A stretch of 15,866 nucleotides of DNA from Spirogloea muscicola (taxonomy: Eukaryota > Streptophyta > Zygnematophyceae > Spirogloeales > Spirogloeaceae), in NCBI GenBank assembly GCA_009602725.1, contig WELB01000347.1, positions 5,960 through 21,825 of the forward strand, read 5' to 3'. Position 1 is the stretch's first letter. Each line of letters begins with the position of its first letter. The position numbers were made by a program, and so were the translations under genes. Below are positions 1 through 10,038 of the stretch, in pieces. The notes under the pieces were generated by a model that was not told where the DNA came from, did no database searches, and saw only the letters and a list, made by a program, of their open reading frames with translations.

Positions 1-68
1 GCCTCCCCCCTCCCCACCCCCCCGCGGCTCCTTGGCCTCACCCCAGCCCGCGCCCTTCTGCCCCGCAG
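1..68 (+). other. 3' end of a HISN3 intron
   Basis: The stretch is C-rich, with a long pyrimidine tract, and ends in CCGCAG directly before the in-frame GKVKQ codons. It is the tail of an intron whose upstream exon is outside the window. Confidence 0.75.
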
Positions 69-1811
69 GGCAAGGTGAAGCAGATTATCGGGTCCACTCT
101 GCGCGACGTCGCGCATCCGGCCACCGGCAGCGCCAGCCTCGTCACCAACTTCGAGTCGGACAAGTCCGCCGGCGAGTATGCGGAGCTGTACCGCCGAGAT
201 GGACTGTCGGGTGGCCACGTCATCATGCTGGGCGCCGACCCAGCCAGCCAGGCAGCGGCGCGGGAGGCGCTGGCCGCGTACCCAGGTGCTCTACCGGCCT
301 CCGGCCTGCTTCGGGCTTGCGGCGCTCCACACGGCGCCCTCACCTGTCTGACCCCAAAGTCCTGGACGTCTCCTAGCGCAGTGCAGCCCCATCTCTCAGG
401 CTCCTGGCGTGGCCCACAGGTTAGCTTTGCGCCTCCGAGCCCTCGTGGCCAGCAGAACCTCAGCACTAGTTCTGCTGGCTGGCAGGTGGACTGCAGGTTG
501 GTGGCGGGATCAACGCAGACAATGCCGAGGAGTACCTTGATGCTGGGGCCAGCCATGTCATTGTCACCTCGGTGGGCACCTTGTCGCTGATGATTTGCGA
601 CCCCAATGATGCGTTCGCTCTGAGTCAGGCTCGCAAAGCGACTGTGCCTTACTTGGCCTGCAATCGTGTTGTCCTGGCCTTGGTCATCGGGTGAGGCCTT
701 GCATGCTGGCAAGCTAGAGGTATCTAGGAGCCTGGGCTTCTTAACAAGCATGCCCCTACGATGTCTTCAGTCCAACAAGGAAGCCTCCAGTGGCCAGAGT
801 CCACCACATTGGCTGCTTATCTTGGTCAACAGCTTGACGAGCTGTTCCCTTGCTTGTGCAGTACGTCTTCAAAGGGGGGGCAGTTGATATGGGTAGACTT
901 CAAGCCTTAGTTGCAGCAGTGGGCAAGGAACACTTGGTCCTTGACCTCAGCTGTCGCAAGAAGGTATGTCTATATACAGAGCCGAGACCATTGCTACTGC
1001 TACATTTCCTCTGCACAAGGCCGGGACACGAATACACCTCATCTGCGTGCAGACAATACCCATTGCAATTGCAGACTGAGCCTCTATACTTTTTGAAATA
1101 TCTGATGACATTGACACTGTTGAACACAACATGCTCGATGTCATTCAGGATGGACGATATTATGTGGTGACCGACCGGTGGCAACGTTACACAGATGTAG
1201 CAGTGAGCCCAGAGACATTGGAAGAGCTTGCAGGCTTCACTGACGAGTTCTTGGTACACGGAGTTGATGTAGAAGGCATGAGGTGCGACTCAAGCACTGC
1301 CCTGCTTGCTGGTCCTCTTCTACTGCAGGTGCGCAGTACCAAGGAGTCAAGCACCAGAGTATATCGGCATTGGATCAAGTTAAGCAAGCATTGAAGATAC
1401 AGACCTGGCATTTTTTGCAGGTTAGGTATTGACGATGAGCTGGTATCTCTGCTCAGCTTTGCATCTCAGGTGAGCAGCTTACTGCCTACAACTGATTTGA
1501 GATCTGGTGACACTTGTTGCTACAGTTGTTGTCAGCCAAGGAGGCGGGGCTGTGAAGAGACATGAGTACTCACACCTAGAGGTAGGCAACAACATGCTGA
1601 CATGGCCGACATGATACTTTGGTGTTCCGGCTCCCAGATCCCTGTGACATACGCTGGAGGCGCAAGGACCTTGGATGACTTGGAGAGAGTGAATGTGCTT
1701 GGACAAGGCACTGTGGACGTCACAGTTGGGAGCGCGCTGGATATTTTCGGAGGCGATCTTCCCTATGCAGACGTTCTGAAGTGGCACAGGCAGCAGCAAC
1801 AGCGAGGCTGA
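69..1811 (+). CDS. HISN3: HISN3, BBMII (ProFAR) isomerase of histidine synthesis, 5'-partial, six exons
   Basis: The enzyme isomerises 5'-ProFAR to PRFAR, the fourth step of histidine synthesis, in plastids in plants. Exons read from sequence: 69-285, 486-571, 862-963, 1149-1282, 1421-1469 and 1638-1811 (TGA). All junctions are GT-AG and phase-consistent. Together they give 253 residues after the first acceptor. The product follows eukaryotic HIS6/HISN3, not bacterial HisA in detail. It carries [73 protein letters not shown] and [14 protein letters not shown]. The glycine-rich strand ends are the expected phosphate-binding loops of the TIM barrel. The start codon, transit peptide and first beta-strand with the N-terminal catalytic Asp lie left of base 1. 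The intron at 1470-1637 is a multiple of three but contains an in-frame stop. No frameshift is seen, so the gene looks functional. Confidence 0.93.
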
Positions 1812-2316
1812 GACATGTGATGACGAGCTTGTTGAGTTGGTTGAGCCAAGTTGTGACGAGCTTTGAGAAGCTGCAGAGTGCACCAACTGAAGAAGCTCCT
1901 GAGGTGAAAAGCGTTTGGTATCCGTGATGCTGTGGTTCTATCTCCCAAGTTCCTACTTCACTCCATCCTGCACAATGGAGGAATTTTCTTCACGATGCTT
2001 GTAGCTGACAGCTGCCTTGCATCGTTCTCACAGATCCTCGTCGCTGCAGTACTTTTCGAGGCTCGCAAGAATGTCCACAGATTGCATAGCTGATGATCTG
2101 CACAATGACGGTGCACTCAGGTCATTTCAATTTTCCCGGCTTTTTCATGCAGGCACTCATTCAATTGAGCCAGCTCCTCTTCAGTCTGCTCATCTGGCTT
2201 ACATGCACAGGTGATGACTTTTGTAGGTTGGGTGCGTGGCACTTCACGTACATGCCCTGCCCACAGGACTGGGCCAGGGAAAGGCATAAGTGCTGCTTCA
2301 AGGAGACGAGCACCAA
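1812..2316. other. Convergent intergenic stretch holding HISN3 and SEC6 3' UTRs
   Basis: About 505 bases lie between the HISN3 stop (+) and the SEC6 stop (-). No conserved reading frame, tRNA or repeat is visible. It probably contains both 3' UTRs. Confidence 0.7.
2199..2203 (-). terminator. Candidate TGTAA poly(A) signal of SEC6
   Basis: TGTAA occurs on the minus strand about 114 nt after the SEC6 stop. UGUAA is the usual poly(A) signal of chlorophyte algae. A 5-mer occurs often by chance, and no TGTAA was found at a similar place after HISN3, CCT7 or the small gene, so this is weak. Confidence 0.3.
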
Positions 2317-5300
2317 TTATCTCTTTCGTAGCAGGGTTAGTTGGCTAAACAGCCCTTTTGATGAAGGGGGCTTATTTGCCAGCATACTGTTGTAGACATC
2401 CCGGCATTCAGCAACCACCTGCGCGCAGGACACGCCTGTAACACTTAGGCACATGAGCTCACATGAACACTGCAACTCCTGCCTTGCCATGCCATTAGCT
2501 GCTTGAGCAAGCACTCAGAGCTGCTCGCCTCACCTCCTTGGCCTCCTTCTTTGGTATGTCTTCCCGTAAAGCCATCAGTCTCTCCACAACGAAGGGCTGT
2601 CGATGATCAAGAAGGATCCTAGTTAGTCTGTCCCACATATGCAGCTTTCATGAGTCAATGTGTAGGCCAATGGCAGCTACGGTGACTACTGAGCATGTCC
2701 ATGCATACCGTGCAGTCTGGATGGCTATTCAGCAAGTTGGTGTAGACCAATGTGACAGCCTCCACAGAATCTGAAGAAGCCAATTCTCTAAGATCTGCCA
2801 TTGGCTGCAATCGCTTCTCAAATTTCTGCACAGACAAAAATCTAGTCACTCCCTGCAAGGCGCCAGCAATCCAAAACAGGTGCCGTCCACCTGCAGTGAT
2901 TGTTCATTCGAGTCTGCTTGTGGGGCAGCAAGTGGGGATGAAATACAGACCGCCTCGTTAATGCTCTCCTTGAACAACTCAGCGAGGACATCCTCATCCA
3001 ACTTTAGGCGCTCTATCATTGCTTCGTTGATGTACGATTTCTGCAGATTGCCACAGTATTGGTCAAACTCAATGACCACATTGAATACCAGGACTAGTCC
3101 TTGACTCCTTGACCACCTTGCTGTGCTGTGATAAGTGAATGCAAGGCACTGGGAGAACAACTCCTGATTGCAGGTGCCAAGCAGCATATATCAGAAAGGA
3201 AAAGCCCAACCAAAGGGTGCACTGAGCTGACTTTTGTGAGCTTCTGAGCGCAGGCTGTAGTGAGGATCTTACCTGCAGAAGGAGGCGATCGATGTAGACG
3301 AGGACACTGCGATCCAAGCAAGCCTCTGCGAAGTGCCGAAATGAGCGATCCTCCACAAACCTGGGTTACCATGGCAGGCGCTCTCAGTTTGCATGGATAG
3401 GCTCTCAGTGACGTGGGTGAGATTTCATTCACTCGCCCTGTCTGCCAGATGATCACAATGAGAATTCCGGGCCTAAGCAGCAATACCATCAGTGTCACTC
3501 AGCAGCTTTCTATGCTGAGTATCAGGCAGACTAGCAAATGAACTTTGCAGCACAGCATTGAGCAATCAGAGCCATACTGCTTGACATCGGCGAAGTAATC
3601 TCGAAATGTTTCCGCAAGATACTCCGTGACCAATGCCTCATGCCACTCTGCACCATCAGACAACCACGCGCAGACTGCTTTCTCAGCTATCAAGTGCATA
3701 TCAACTCTCTTGCAGTGCCGAGTTGTATCACACAACCTGCAAGGATACAGTAACAACTCCAAGAACTCTATCTTCACCTGCTTGGTACAACTTGTTGAGG
3801 AGGTCCTTGACGCCAGGATCATCAAAGATAACCTCAACAATCATTGTTACAGCCTCCTGCCAATGCCATGCTGCTCACTGTCAGATCGTCTCTGACCATG
3901 CAGGCTCACACGGGTGCATTGGCAAGCTAAAAGGATGCAAGAAGGGCGGACTCTCACCTTTGCAACATCCAAGAATCCATTCGATGCTGCCTCTATGTCT
4001 AGCTATCAAACACAACATCAGGCAGAACGTCAGTTGAGTCTTTGTCCAATGAAAATTGAAAGGCAGTATTTGTAGCTCGAGACAGGTCAATCTCATGACA
4101 GTGAGATGATGTCGCTAGTAGCACAGTACTCGCGCCCATCTTGTAGACAAAGCTCCTATCTAATAACTTTGTGTGCGTGTCTGTGTACAATGAGCACTGC
4201 TTTGAGCTGTCATTCATGCAAGGCACCTGTTCGGCGTAGCGCGGGTCCAACGAATCAACAAGGGTATTGCTGAGCTCAGCAGCCAAATCATGGCACCTTA
4301 TATTGTTGTTCACCTGCACAATGACACATCTTGTTCATCACAGGCAGCGACCCATGGCAGTCATGCCATTGCTGGCTCTAAGATCCGAGGTCATTGCTGA
4401 GCTTGCTAAGACAGATGTGCAGTAATGTAAGTACAGTAAGGGAGTCAATTGCTCGTCTTACCATGGCGCAGAGAGCCTCCAGGCCGACTTCTGCCACTGG
4501 TTCTTTGAAACGCATCCTTTCTGCATCTTGAAAGTCCAGCATTACCTGCTTTGACAGCTCATGTCATTGTCAGCCATGAGGTCGATGCAAAACAAGCAGC
4601 GATGCAAACAGATCACTATGCCTCACACATGAGGAGGAAGCAGCACACAAGCTCATCATGTTCTACTACGACCTGAACAACGGTGGCGCCAGTCTTGAAA
4701 AGCATGACTCCAGCACTGTTTTCTTGCACAAGTGCGATCTGCTCCCCCAGTATACGGAAGAGGTCAGTGGGAGCTGGAGTCCACATCTTCCCGTCCTCTG
4801 ATTTCTTTGGCGGCTCCGTCTGTGGTGGTATAGCAATGAGGTCATGGTCAGCTCACAAGCTACAGCTTCTCTCTGACGTTCTTTCAATCAGGAAGAGAGT
4901 TCTGCTGCTAACCATGCTGCTACTCCTTTTCCAAGAGTGTGGCTGCCTGGCTCCTCCCTACCAGCAAGAGGTGTACAACTGATGCACATGTCTACAGTAC
5001 AGCATGCATTTTGTTACTGTGAGGTGAACGACCATGGGCTCACCTTGTCATGTTCAAGAATGTTCGTATACCATTGCTGCACATAACATGCAGTAGCAGT
5101 CGTATCATGCTGAGGCAAGAATTCATCAAAAGACCCCATATGATCTCACAGACTCCAGATTTTGTAAACATGCGCCTTGTACTGCCTAAGGCCTTCATGT
5201 ACAGCTCAAAATTGACCAAGATGCAGAAATAGCAACACTACAGCTTGTGCAGAAGTGAGATGTGCTTGCTAATAAGGGTGACTGCACAATGATGCCGCAA

Positions 5301-8300
5301 AAATACAACTCTTGGAATATTGGAAGCCCACTTTCATGGTGCTTTTCATCCGGTGTACGTATACGTTCATAAGGGCATCAAGGGATCCACTTTCAGCTGG
5401 CATCATCACAATGGCCTCGTCGATTCCCAATTGTAGCATCTGTTCTTCGTATCGGTCTAGCCAGGCTATGACCTGGGCATGCCAGTGGATCCATCAGAGA
5501 AGGAGATTGCGAGTTCAACATATATGTAAGAGGAGCCACTGCAGAAAAGATGCAGAGAGCGGCTTGCCAAAATTTCATAAGCTGACACCCCAAGTCCTTA
5601 CAGCTGACTGCATACTTCAGCATGTACCTTAAGGATCTCAATATTTGTAAGACTGTCGGCTCGATCGCCCAGTCTTTGCAGCATCTGGACAAAGTGCCTC
5701 GTGTAGACTTGTACCACAAACTGGAAAATTTGATACCTGTGGCAGGTTGAGAAATAATGAGAAGTGCTCAGAATAACAGCTATTGGATGCACAGCTTGCA
5801 ATAAGTAGCTGTACATCAGCAATCTGTGTTGTCACCTGGGAGGGAAGCACGGAGCAACGTAGTCATACACATCCGATAGCTCAGCTGCAATCTGCAGCAG
5901 AAGATCTCCCATATCAAAGTGAGCGAGACATCAAATCAGAATGGCACACACAGCTGGAAACAGTCTCACATACAGGGATTGGGATGTTACTGTCAAGACT
6001 TTTTACCGCCGATGCTTCCTCAAGAGCAGCTGGTAGGTCCTCCTGTACCAGCTGCAAGCACATGAATCCACCTCCTTACAGATCAGCGCATGATCTGCCC
6101 AGGATGCGCTTGGTGTTTGTAGAGGTCAGGACCTTCTGCAGTCTGTCTGACAGAGTCCAGGCAAGATCTGAACAAAGCGACAAGAATAGGACAAGGCACA
6201 GAGAGTGGCAACTTACCCTGGTAAGAAGATCCGAAAAGCGATCGTCTACTACCTTGCTAATCTCATCATATGCACGATCCTTGTAACCTTTATCTGAGGT
6301 TCTCTCATGCAGGGGTGCTGCACCCGCAGGCTTAGCCGATCTGAGGCCGCTGGAACCACTCTCAGCTTCCTCCTCCGCCAGTTGTCGATCCAGCGCCTCC
6401 TGCATCTCCACTACCCTGGCATTGTCAAGGTAATGGACGTATCAGAAGCTACTCCACAAACACGACGGAGGCTGTGCGTCGTTCTGGCCTCAGTGTTGCC
6501 GGTGACATGTATACCTGGCCCAAAGTTCCCACATGATCGATTCTGTGCATGTTTGCCTTGCCCTCAAAGAGAAGAGTAAAGATATGACATTTGCAGACAA
6601 GATTAAGGAACATGATGTGGGCAATAGGCTGTGCTGCTTAGGCGAGTCTTACCTGAGAGCTCGGACCAGCGTCTGAGGGCTGACAGGGGCCGAGAAAAAG
6701 TCGGTGTCAGATTCATAGAGCAATGAGATGCAAAGGCCTTCTGATAGCATATTGGTCTAACGGTGAGTAACGGCCATCTTCGTGAAAACTCACAAAATGG
6801 TTCGATCAGTAGGTACGTAGCATTTCTCTCCAATCTACGCTAGTTTCACAGATGCGCAAATGCGGACAGGTCTGTGAAGAAAGCTCAAGAAAAAACCTCT
6901 CCTTGCCAAGCCTGTGGAAATCTCGTATGTATCCCCAGAGGGTCTGCTCAAATGTGACCTTTGTCCTACTTACGTCGTCGAAATACTCTCTGCAGGACAA
7001 AGAAGTGGCCATTCAGCCATGTAGCTGTCTGCACTAAGAGGCTTGTTCTTGTGGCATGCACGCTTATTGTGGTGTGAAGATGACATGCAATGTACGAGAA
7101 TGATTGATTACTACTGACCTTAGCTTCCCGGCCTCTTCTTGGTGGGAAGAGGCAGCAGCAAGAGCAAACCTGCGCTTGCCCTCAAGTGCAGACAGCCTCT
7201 GCATGCGGAAGGTATGTGGAGGGTACTTCTGTCAGCAGGCCTCGTCCACGTGATGATCTGCTATGACCATGCAGCTCACACATTATTGCTGAGTGCGCTA
7301 TGTACAGATTCGCCATGGCAGAAGCAGAACTTTGCTTACCTCATACGTATTTACAAGCTCCTTGTCATTGCTAAGCGAGGCCCTTGCCTCAGCGGCCTTC
7401 ACGGAGATTGACATCATGCCTTCAACATCCTTGAGAGCAAGACCATGCACTCAGCCACCTCAGTCAGCGCGTCATCTCCTCCTTCCTGCTTGCAACCTGG
7501 CCTGGGCATGCTAACAGCAGTCTAGATGTTGTAAAGGACTAGCAGAACCTCCCAGAGGAAACATTGCAGTGACTGGTCAGGGAGGTGGGCCCAGCAGTCA
7601 CATCCACATTGCAGCTTCTTGCCTCCACATGGCCAAAGCGGCCTTCACACCAGCCGCTTCAATTGTGGCCTGGAAAGGCATGGATAAGTACCTTGAGAGT
7701 GGTTGCCAGGTTGTTACGTGCATTGCTGAGAAGCTTGATCTGTTCGTGATTGTCTATCAGAATCTCGCATTCTGCGCATAACCTGCAAGATGTAGTACGC
7801 AGTAAGGGCAATGCAGAGCATGTGCTGCAGCGCTCGTCGACGTCTTCAAGCTTTAACTAAGTGGCATGAGCGAGGACTCTAAAGTAATGGCTACTCCCGC
7901 ACATGTGAAGCAGAGCGGGCCTTAATAGATTGCCTGCAGCCAAACGGCTCTTGCTCCCACTTCCGAGTGCAGCCTCGTGAGGCGGCATTGCTGAGCAGCT
8001 GTGTCTGCGGTGCAGGGAAGAAGCTAATTACTTCTCAATGGTGACAAAGTTCTGGCGCAGCTCCGCTATGGAGGCCTGGGCTTTGGCCAGGGCATCGATG
8101 CCAGCGCGCGCCTCGTCCACTTGTGTCATCACGCCCGTGCTCAGCTGCGCATCATTGGCCTGCTGGGCAACCACAGGCTGGTCAAGTCGGAGATGGGGGA
8201 ATGGGATTGGAGGGACCGCCACCAGCAGGTGAAGATTGGCGCAGCGCCACGACGCAGAGGGCCAAAGTGATTGAGGGCCTTAGGCAGGGGGCAGGAGACC

Positions 8301-8434
8301 TGGTGGCGCTGGGTGTAGTCGGCGCGCAGGGCAGGAATGGAGGCGAGGGAGTCGGGCAAGGGCAGGAGCTTGGCGAGCTCGCGCGCGGCAGCCTCCTTGG
8401 CCTCCACGGCGAGCTCGCTCATGGCCATGGCCAT
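2317..8434 (-). CDS. SEC6: SEC6 (EXOC3), exocyst complex subunit, complete, 24 coding exons
   Basis: SEC6 is a core exocyst subunit that tethers secretory vesicles at the plasma membrane. Exons, 5' to 3' on the minus strand: 8434-8300, 8162-8032, 7782-7692, 7429-7340, 7198-7119, 6989-6897, 6679-6653, 6415-6217, 6051-6007, 5891-5836, 5736-5628, 5472-5332, 5076-5044, 4819-4673, 4545-4462, 4313-4227, 4002-3958, 3856-3778, 3647-3578, 3360-3273, 3040-2951, 2825-2709, 2596-2534, 2418-2317. They total 2202 nt, or 733 aa (plant SEC6 is about 750). Landmarks are [88 protein letters not shown] and [12 protein letters not shown]. An acidic, Ala/Ser/Gly-rich linker sits at about residues 231-252. The start was chosen because ACCACCATGG is a strong context and [10 protein letters not shown] follows, as in plants; ATGs two and four codons on are also possible. 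All phases close without frameshift. Confidence 0.93.
6653..6679 (-). other. SEC6: 27-nt SEC6 micro-exon (exon 7)
   Basis: The 27-nt exon lies between GTCAG and GTAAG. It supplies [10 protein letters not shown] (residues 207-216), with both edge codons split. Without it the plant-conserved stretch between GKE and VVEMQEALD would be missing, although the reading frame would be kept. Confidence 0.9.
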
Positions 8435-8842
8435 GGTGGTGGGGCAGCGCGCAAGCTGGGGCCGCGCCGGGCCGAGGCGGCGCGAGGTGCGGGCCCGTGC
8501 GGGGCGCGACGGGCGACGACGGCGCCGGGCTCTGCTTCGGCTGCAGCAACAGCAGCCACTTCCCGTATTTGTAGCTGCTTTCTTTCTTTGTGTGCTTTGG
8601 TTTCTTAGCGCTTCCTCTGGCTTCCTCTGGCCCCCTTCTCGTTCTTTGTTCATTCTTTTTTGGGCTGGCTTGTCCAGCCCCTATCCTCAATGGGCGAGCC
8701 CTTTCTTCCCGTTTCACAACTCGCGTTCACAAGTCGAAATCACGTTCTCTCGTGGGGTACAGTACTAACGTCCCTCTTTCCAGCATTCACTCACTGTTTC
8801 CGCTTCCTTGGGCTTGGGAAGACGAAGTGGCACTCCCAGTGG
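8435..8842 (-). promoter_or_regulatory. SEC6 5' UTR and probable promoter region
   Basis: The part next to the ATG (8435-8560) is very GC-rich. Further upstream (8570-8770) it becomes T-rich on the plus strand. No clear TATA box was recognised. The frame is open upstream of the ATG to another ATG at 8653, but that peptide is low-complexity Arg/Ser/Cys-rich and has no counterpart in SEC6 proteins, so it is read as UTR. Confidence 0.4.
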
Positions 8843-8894
8843 GGGTGATAGCTTCCCGGCAGCTAGTCTGTCGGATCTGAGGCTCCTCACTCGT
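8843..8894 (+). repeat. 52-bp perfect inverted repeat, left copy
   Basis: Base-for-base identical to the reverse complement of 10411-10462; identity stops abruptly on both sides. In one frame it encodes GDSFPAASLSDLRLLTR. In the right copy that frame continues the C-terminal tail of a retroelement-like protein. It may therefore be a 5'-truncated 3' scrap of the same element, or one arm of a terminal inverted repeat. No target-site duplication is seen outside the two arms. Confidence 0.85.
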
Positions 8895-8928
8895 ACTTAT
8901 TGAGTGATCCATCCTCCCCCTGTTTTAC
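8893..8928 (+). repeat. 36-bp perfect direct repeat, left copy
   Basis: Identical to 10003-10038 over 36 bases, starting GTACTTATTGAG and ending CCTGTTTTAC. It abuts the 52-bp inverted repeat and ends immediately before the retroelement-like reading frame at 8929. It could be shared 3' UTR of related elements, or a duplication flanking the 1,074 bp between the copies. Confidence 0.85.
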
Positions 8929-9177
8929 GTGGTGACTACTGATGCCTATGACCGCTCACACCCAGCCAAATGTGCCACCACGGCTGGGTATGCGGTCGCC
9001 TGCGCTGCTCGGGCCAAAGAGCTGAAGTACGCGGATCATCCGCGGGAAGACGAGTTCTTCCCGTTGGCCATCGACACACATGGGGCGCTGGGCGCTCGGT
9101 GGCTCGAGCTGCTCACCCAGCTCGCCCGCCACACCATCGCCCGGCGCTTCCATGGGGAGCCGGTNCGTTCCCGCTGA
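8929..9177 (+). pseudogene. Retroelement ORF fragment (C-terminal endonuclease-like domain), copy B
   Basis: The open frame reads VVTTDAYDRS, then AGYAVACAARAKELKYADHP, then DEFFPLAIDTHGALGARWLE and LARHTIARRFHGEP. This resembles the tail of algal non-LTR retrotransposon proteins after the reverse transcriptase: a restriction-like-endonuclease-type region with Asp and Lys residues, then an F-x-P-L-x-hydrophobic-[DE]-T-x-G block. The family call is from memory of that pattern and is an inference. No reverse transcriptase domain precedes it and similarity ends at the ambiguous base at 9165, so it is a fragment. Copy C on the opposite strand is about 55% identical at protein level. Confidence 0.5.
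9165..9165. other. Ambiguous base N
   Basis: This is the only non-ACGT base in the window. It falls exactly where copy B stops resembling copy C and GC-rich palindromic sequence begins, so it may mark an assembly join or a failed consensus. Confidence 0.95.
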
Positions 9178-9336
9178 GCGGGCCTCGACGGCGGGCCGTC
9201 TCGACCGGCCGTTCGGGAGGCGGTGCGTGCACCGCGCCGGAGGTAGCGGCGGGAGGCCCCCGTTAGCGCCGGTGCTGGGGTGCCCGCCTCGACAGCGGGG
9301 CTGTCCCCTCTCCGCCCGATGCCCCCCATCGGGCGG
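9170..9336. repeat. Cluster of five GC-rich perfect hairpins
   Basis: Stems read directly: CCCGC/GCGGG (9170-9182, 3-nt loop), GACGG/CCGTC (9187-9200), GCGGTGC/GCACCGC (9220-9235, 2-nt loop), GACAGC/GCTGTC (9291-9305, 3-nt loop) and CCGCCCGATG/CATCGGGCGG (9312-9336, 5-nt loop). A longer-range GGCGGG/CCCGCC pair spans 9248-9288. No gene is evident here. Function unknown. Confidence 0.75.
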
Positions 9337-9419
9337 CTTGCCGAAGTCCCGCTTCCCGGCTCCACGCCAGACCCCCCCCACAGTTGCTTCCTCGGCCCGG
9401 CGTCTCACCGCGGTCCCAG

Positions 9420-9460
<41 letters not shown>

Positions 9461-9461
9461 T
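9420..9461. repeat. (CCG)n trinucleotide microsatellite
   Basis: About 14 uninterrupted CCG/GCC units. Read as protein they give only poly-Pro, poly-Arg or poly-Ala runs, so the long frames crossing them are not good evidence for a gene. Confidence 0.9.
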
Positions 9462-10002
9462 GCAACGGAGAAGATTGCGTCCTTGAAACCAGTCCGCTCT
9501 CAGATGGTCAATGTGATGCCCCTGCAGTCACCACCAGGGCTCGCTGCTGCCGCCGGGCTGTGATGCCCCGCCCCCTCCAGCCGTCCCCGCCGCCGTCGCT
9601 GCCTCCCCTCCGTCTGGCAGGGCCCGCATTGGAGGCGGCCCTTGCCGCTGGTGGCTCTGCCGAGCCTGAGAGCCCCTGCTCGACAGCCAGCCTGCGCTCA
9701 CCGCCTGCATCCGGCGCTACTGCCACTAATGCTGTTGCTGCGGAGCGGCATGCTGGTGGAGAGGTCGACCGCCAGGTCACATCAACTAGCTTAGGTCCCG
9801 AGCAGCACGGCACAGGGCGGAGCGGCCAGTCAAGCAGCAAGCCTGGGGCCCCGAGCCCGACTGTTGCTGCCGTGACAGCCGCAGATGCGCCACTCTCTGT
9901 CGTCGTCCAGGTGAGAGCACCTTGTTTTCCTGGTTGCTGATCAGGGGGTATAGGAGTATGGACTAGCCTCCTCGCTGAGGTCCCAGCATTGAAACCCGTC
10001 TT
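9462..10002. other. Unassigned intergenic stretch with a possible orphan exon
   Basis: Both strands have long open frames here because of high GC. On the plus strand a frame from ATG 9563 runs through Ala/Ser/Pro-rich sequence to a good donor at 9911 (CAG|GTGAGA). No domain is recognised. It could be a 5' exon, part of a retroelement, or chance. Confidence 0.3.
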
Positions 10003-10038
10003 GTACTTATTGAGTGATCCATCCTCCCCCTGTTTTAC
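10003..10038 (+). repeat. 36-bp perfect direct repeat, right copy
   Basis: Identical to 8893-8928. The flanking sequences differ on both sides (ACCCGTCTT before, CACAGCATCC after). Confidence 0.85.

Noticed and set aside
3094-3498. Plus- and minus-strand open frames of 60-135 codons across 1,900-7,800
   Set aside because: They are extensions of SEC6 exons into introns, or shadows of them. The spliced model accounts for all conserved sequence.
8435-8653. In-frame N-terminal extension of SEC6 from an ATG at 8653
   Set aside because: The added peptide is a run of Arg, Ser and Cys with no likeness to SEC6 proteins. The ATG at 8434 has a better context and gives the expected N-terminus.
8843-8880. 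The peptide VIASRQLVCRI shared by the left and right 52-bp repeats
   Set aside because: It is just the translation of the identical 52 bp in a non-coding frame. The frame continuing the retroelement tail is GDSFPAASLSDLRLLTR.
9080-9940. 286-codon plus-strand open frame
   Set aside because: It crosses the ambiguous base and the CCG repeat (giving poly-Arg) and begins out of frame with retroelement copy B. Only the part after 9563 is kept, as a low-confidence exon candidate.
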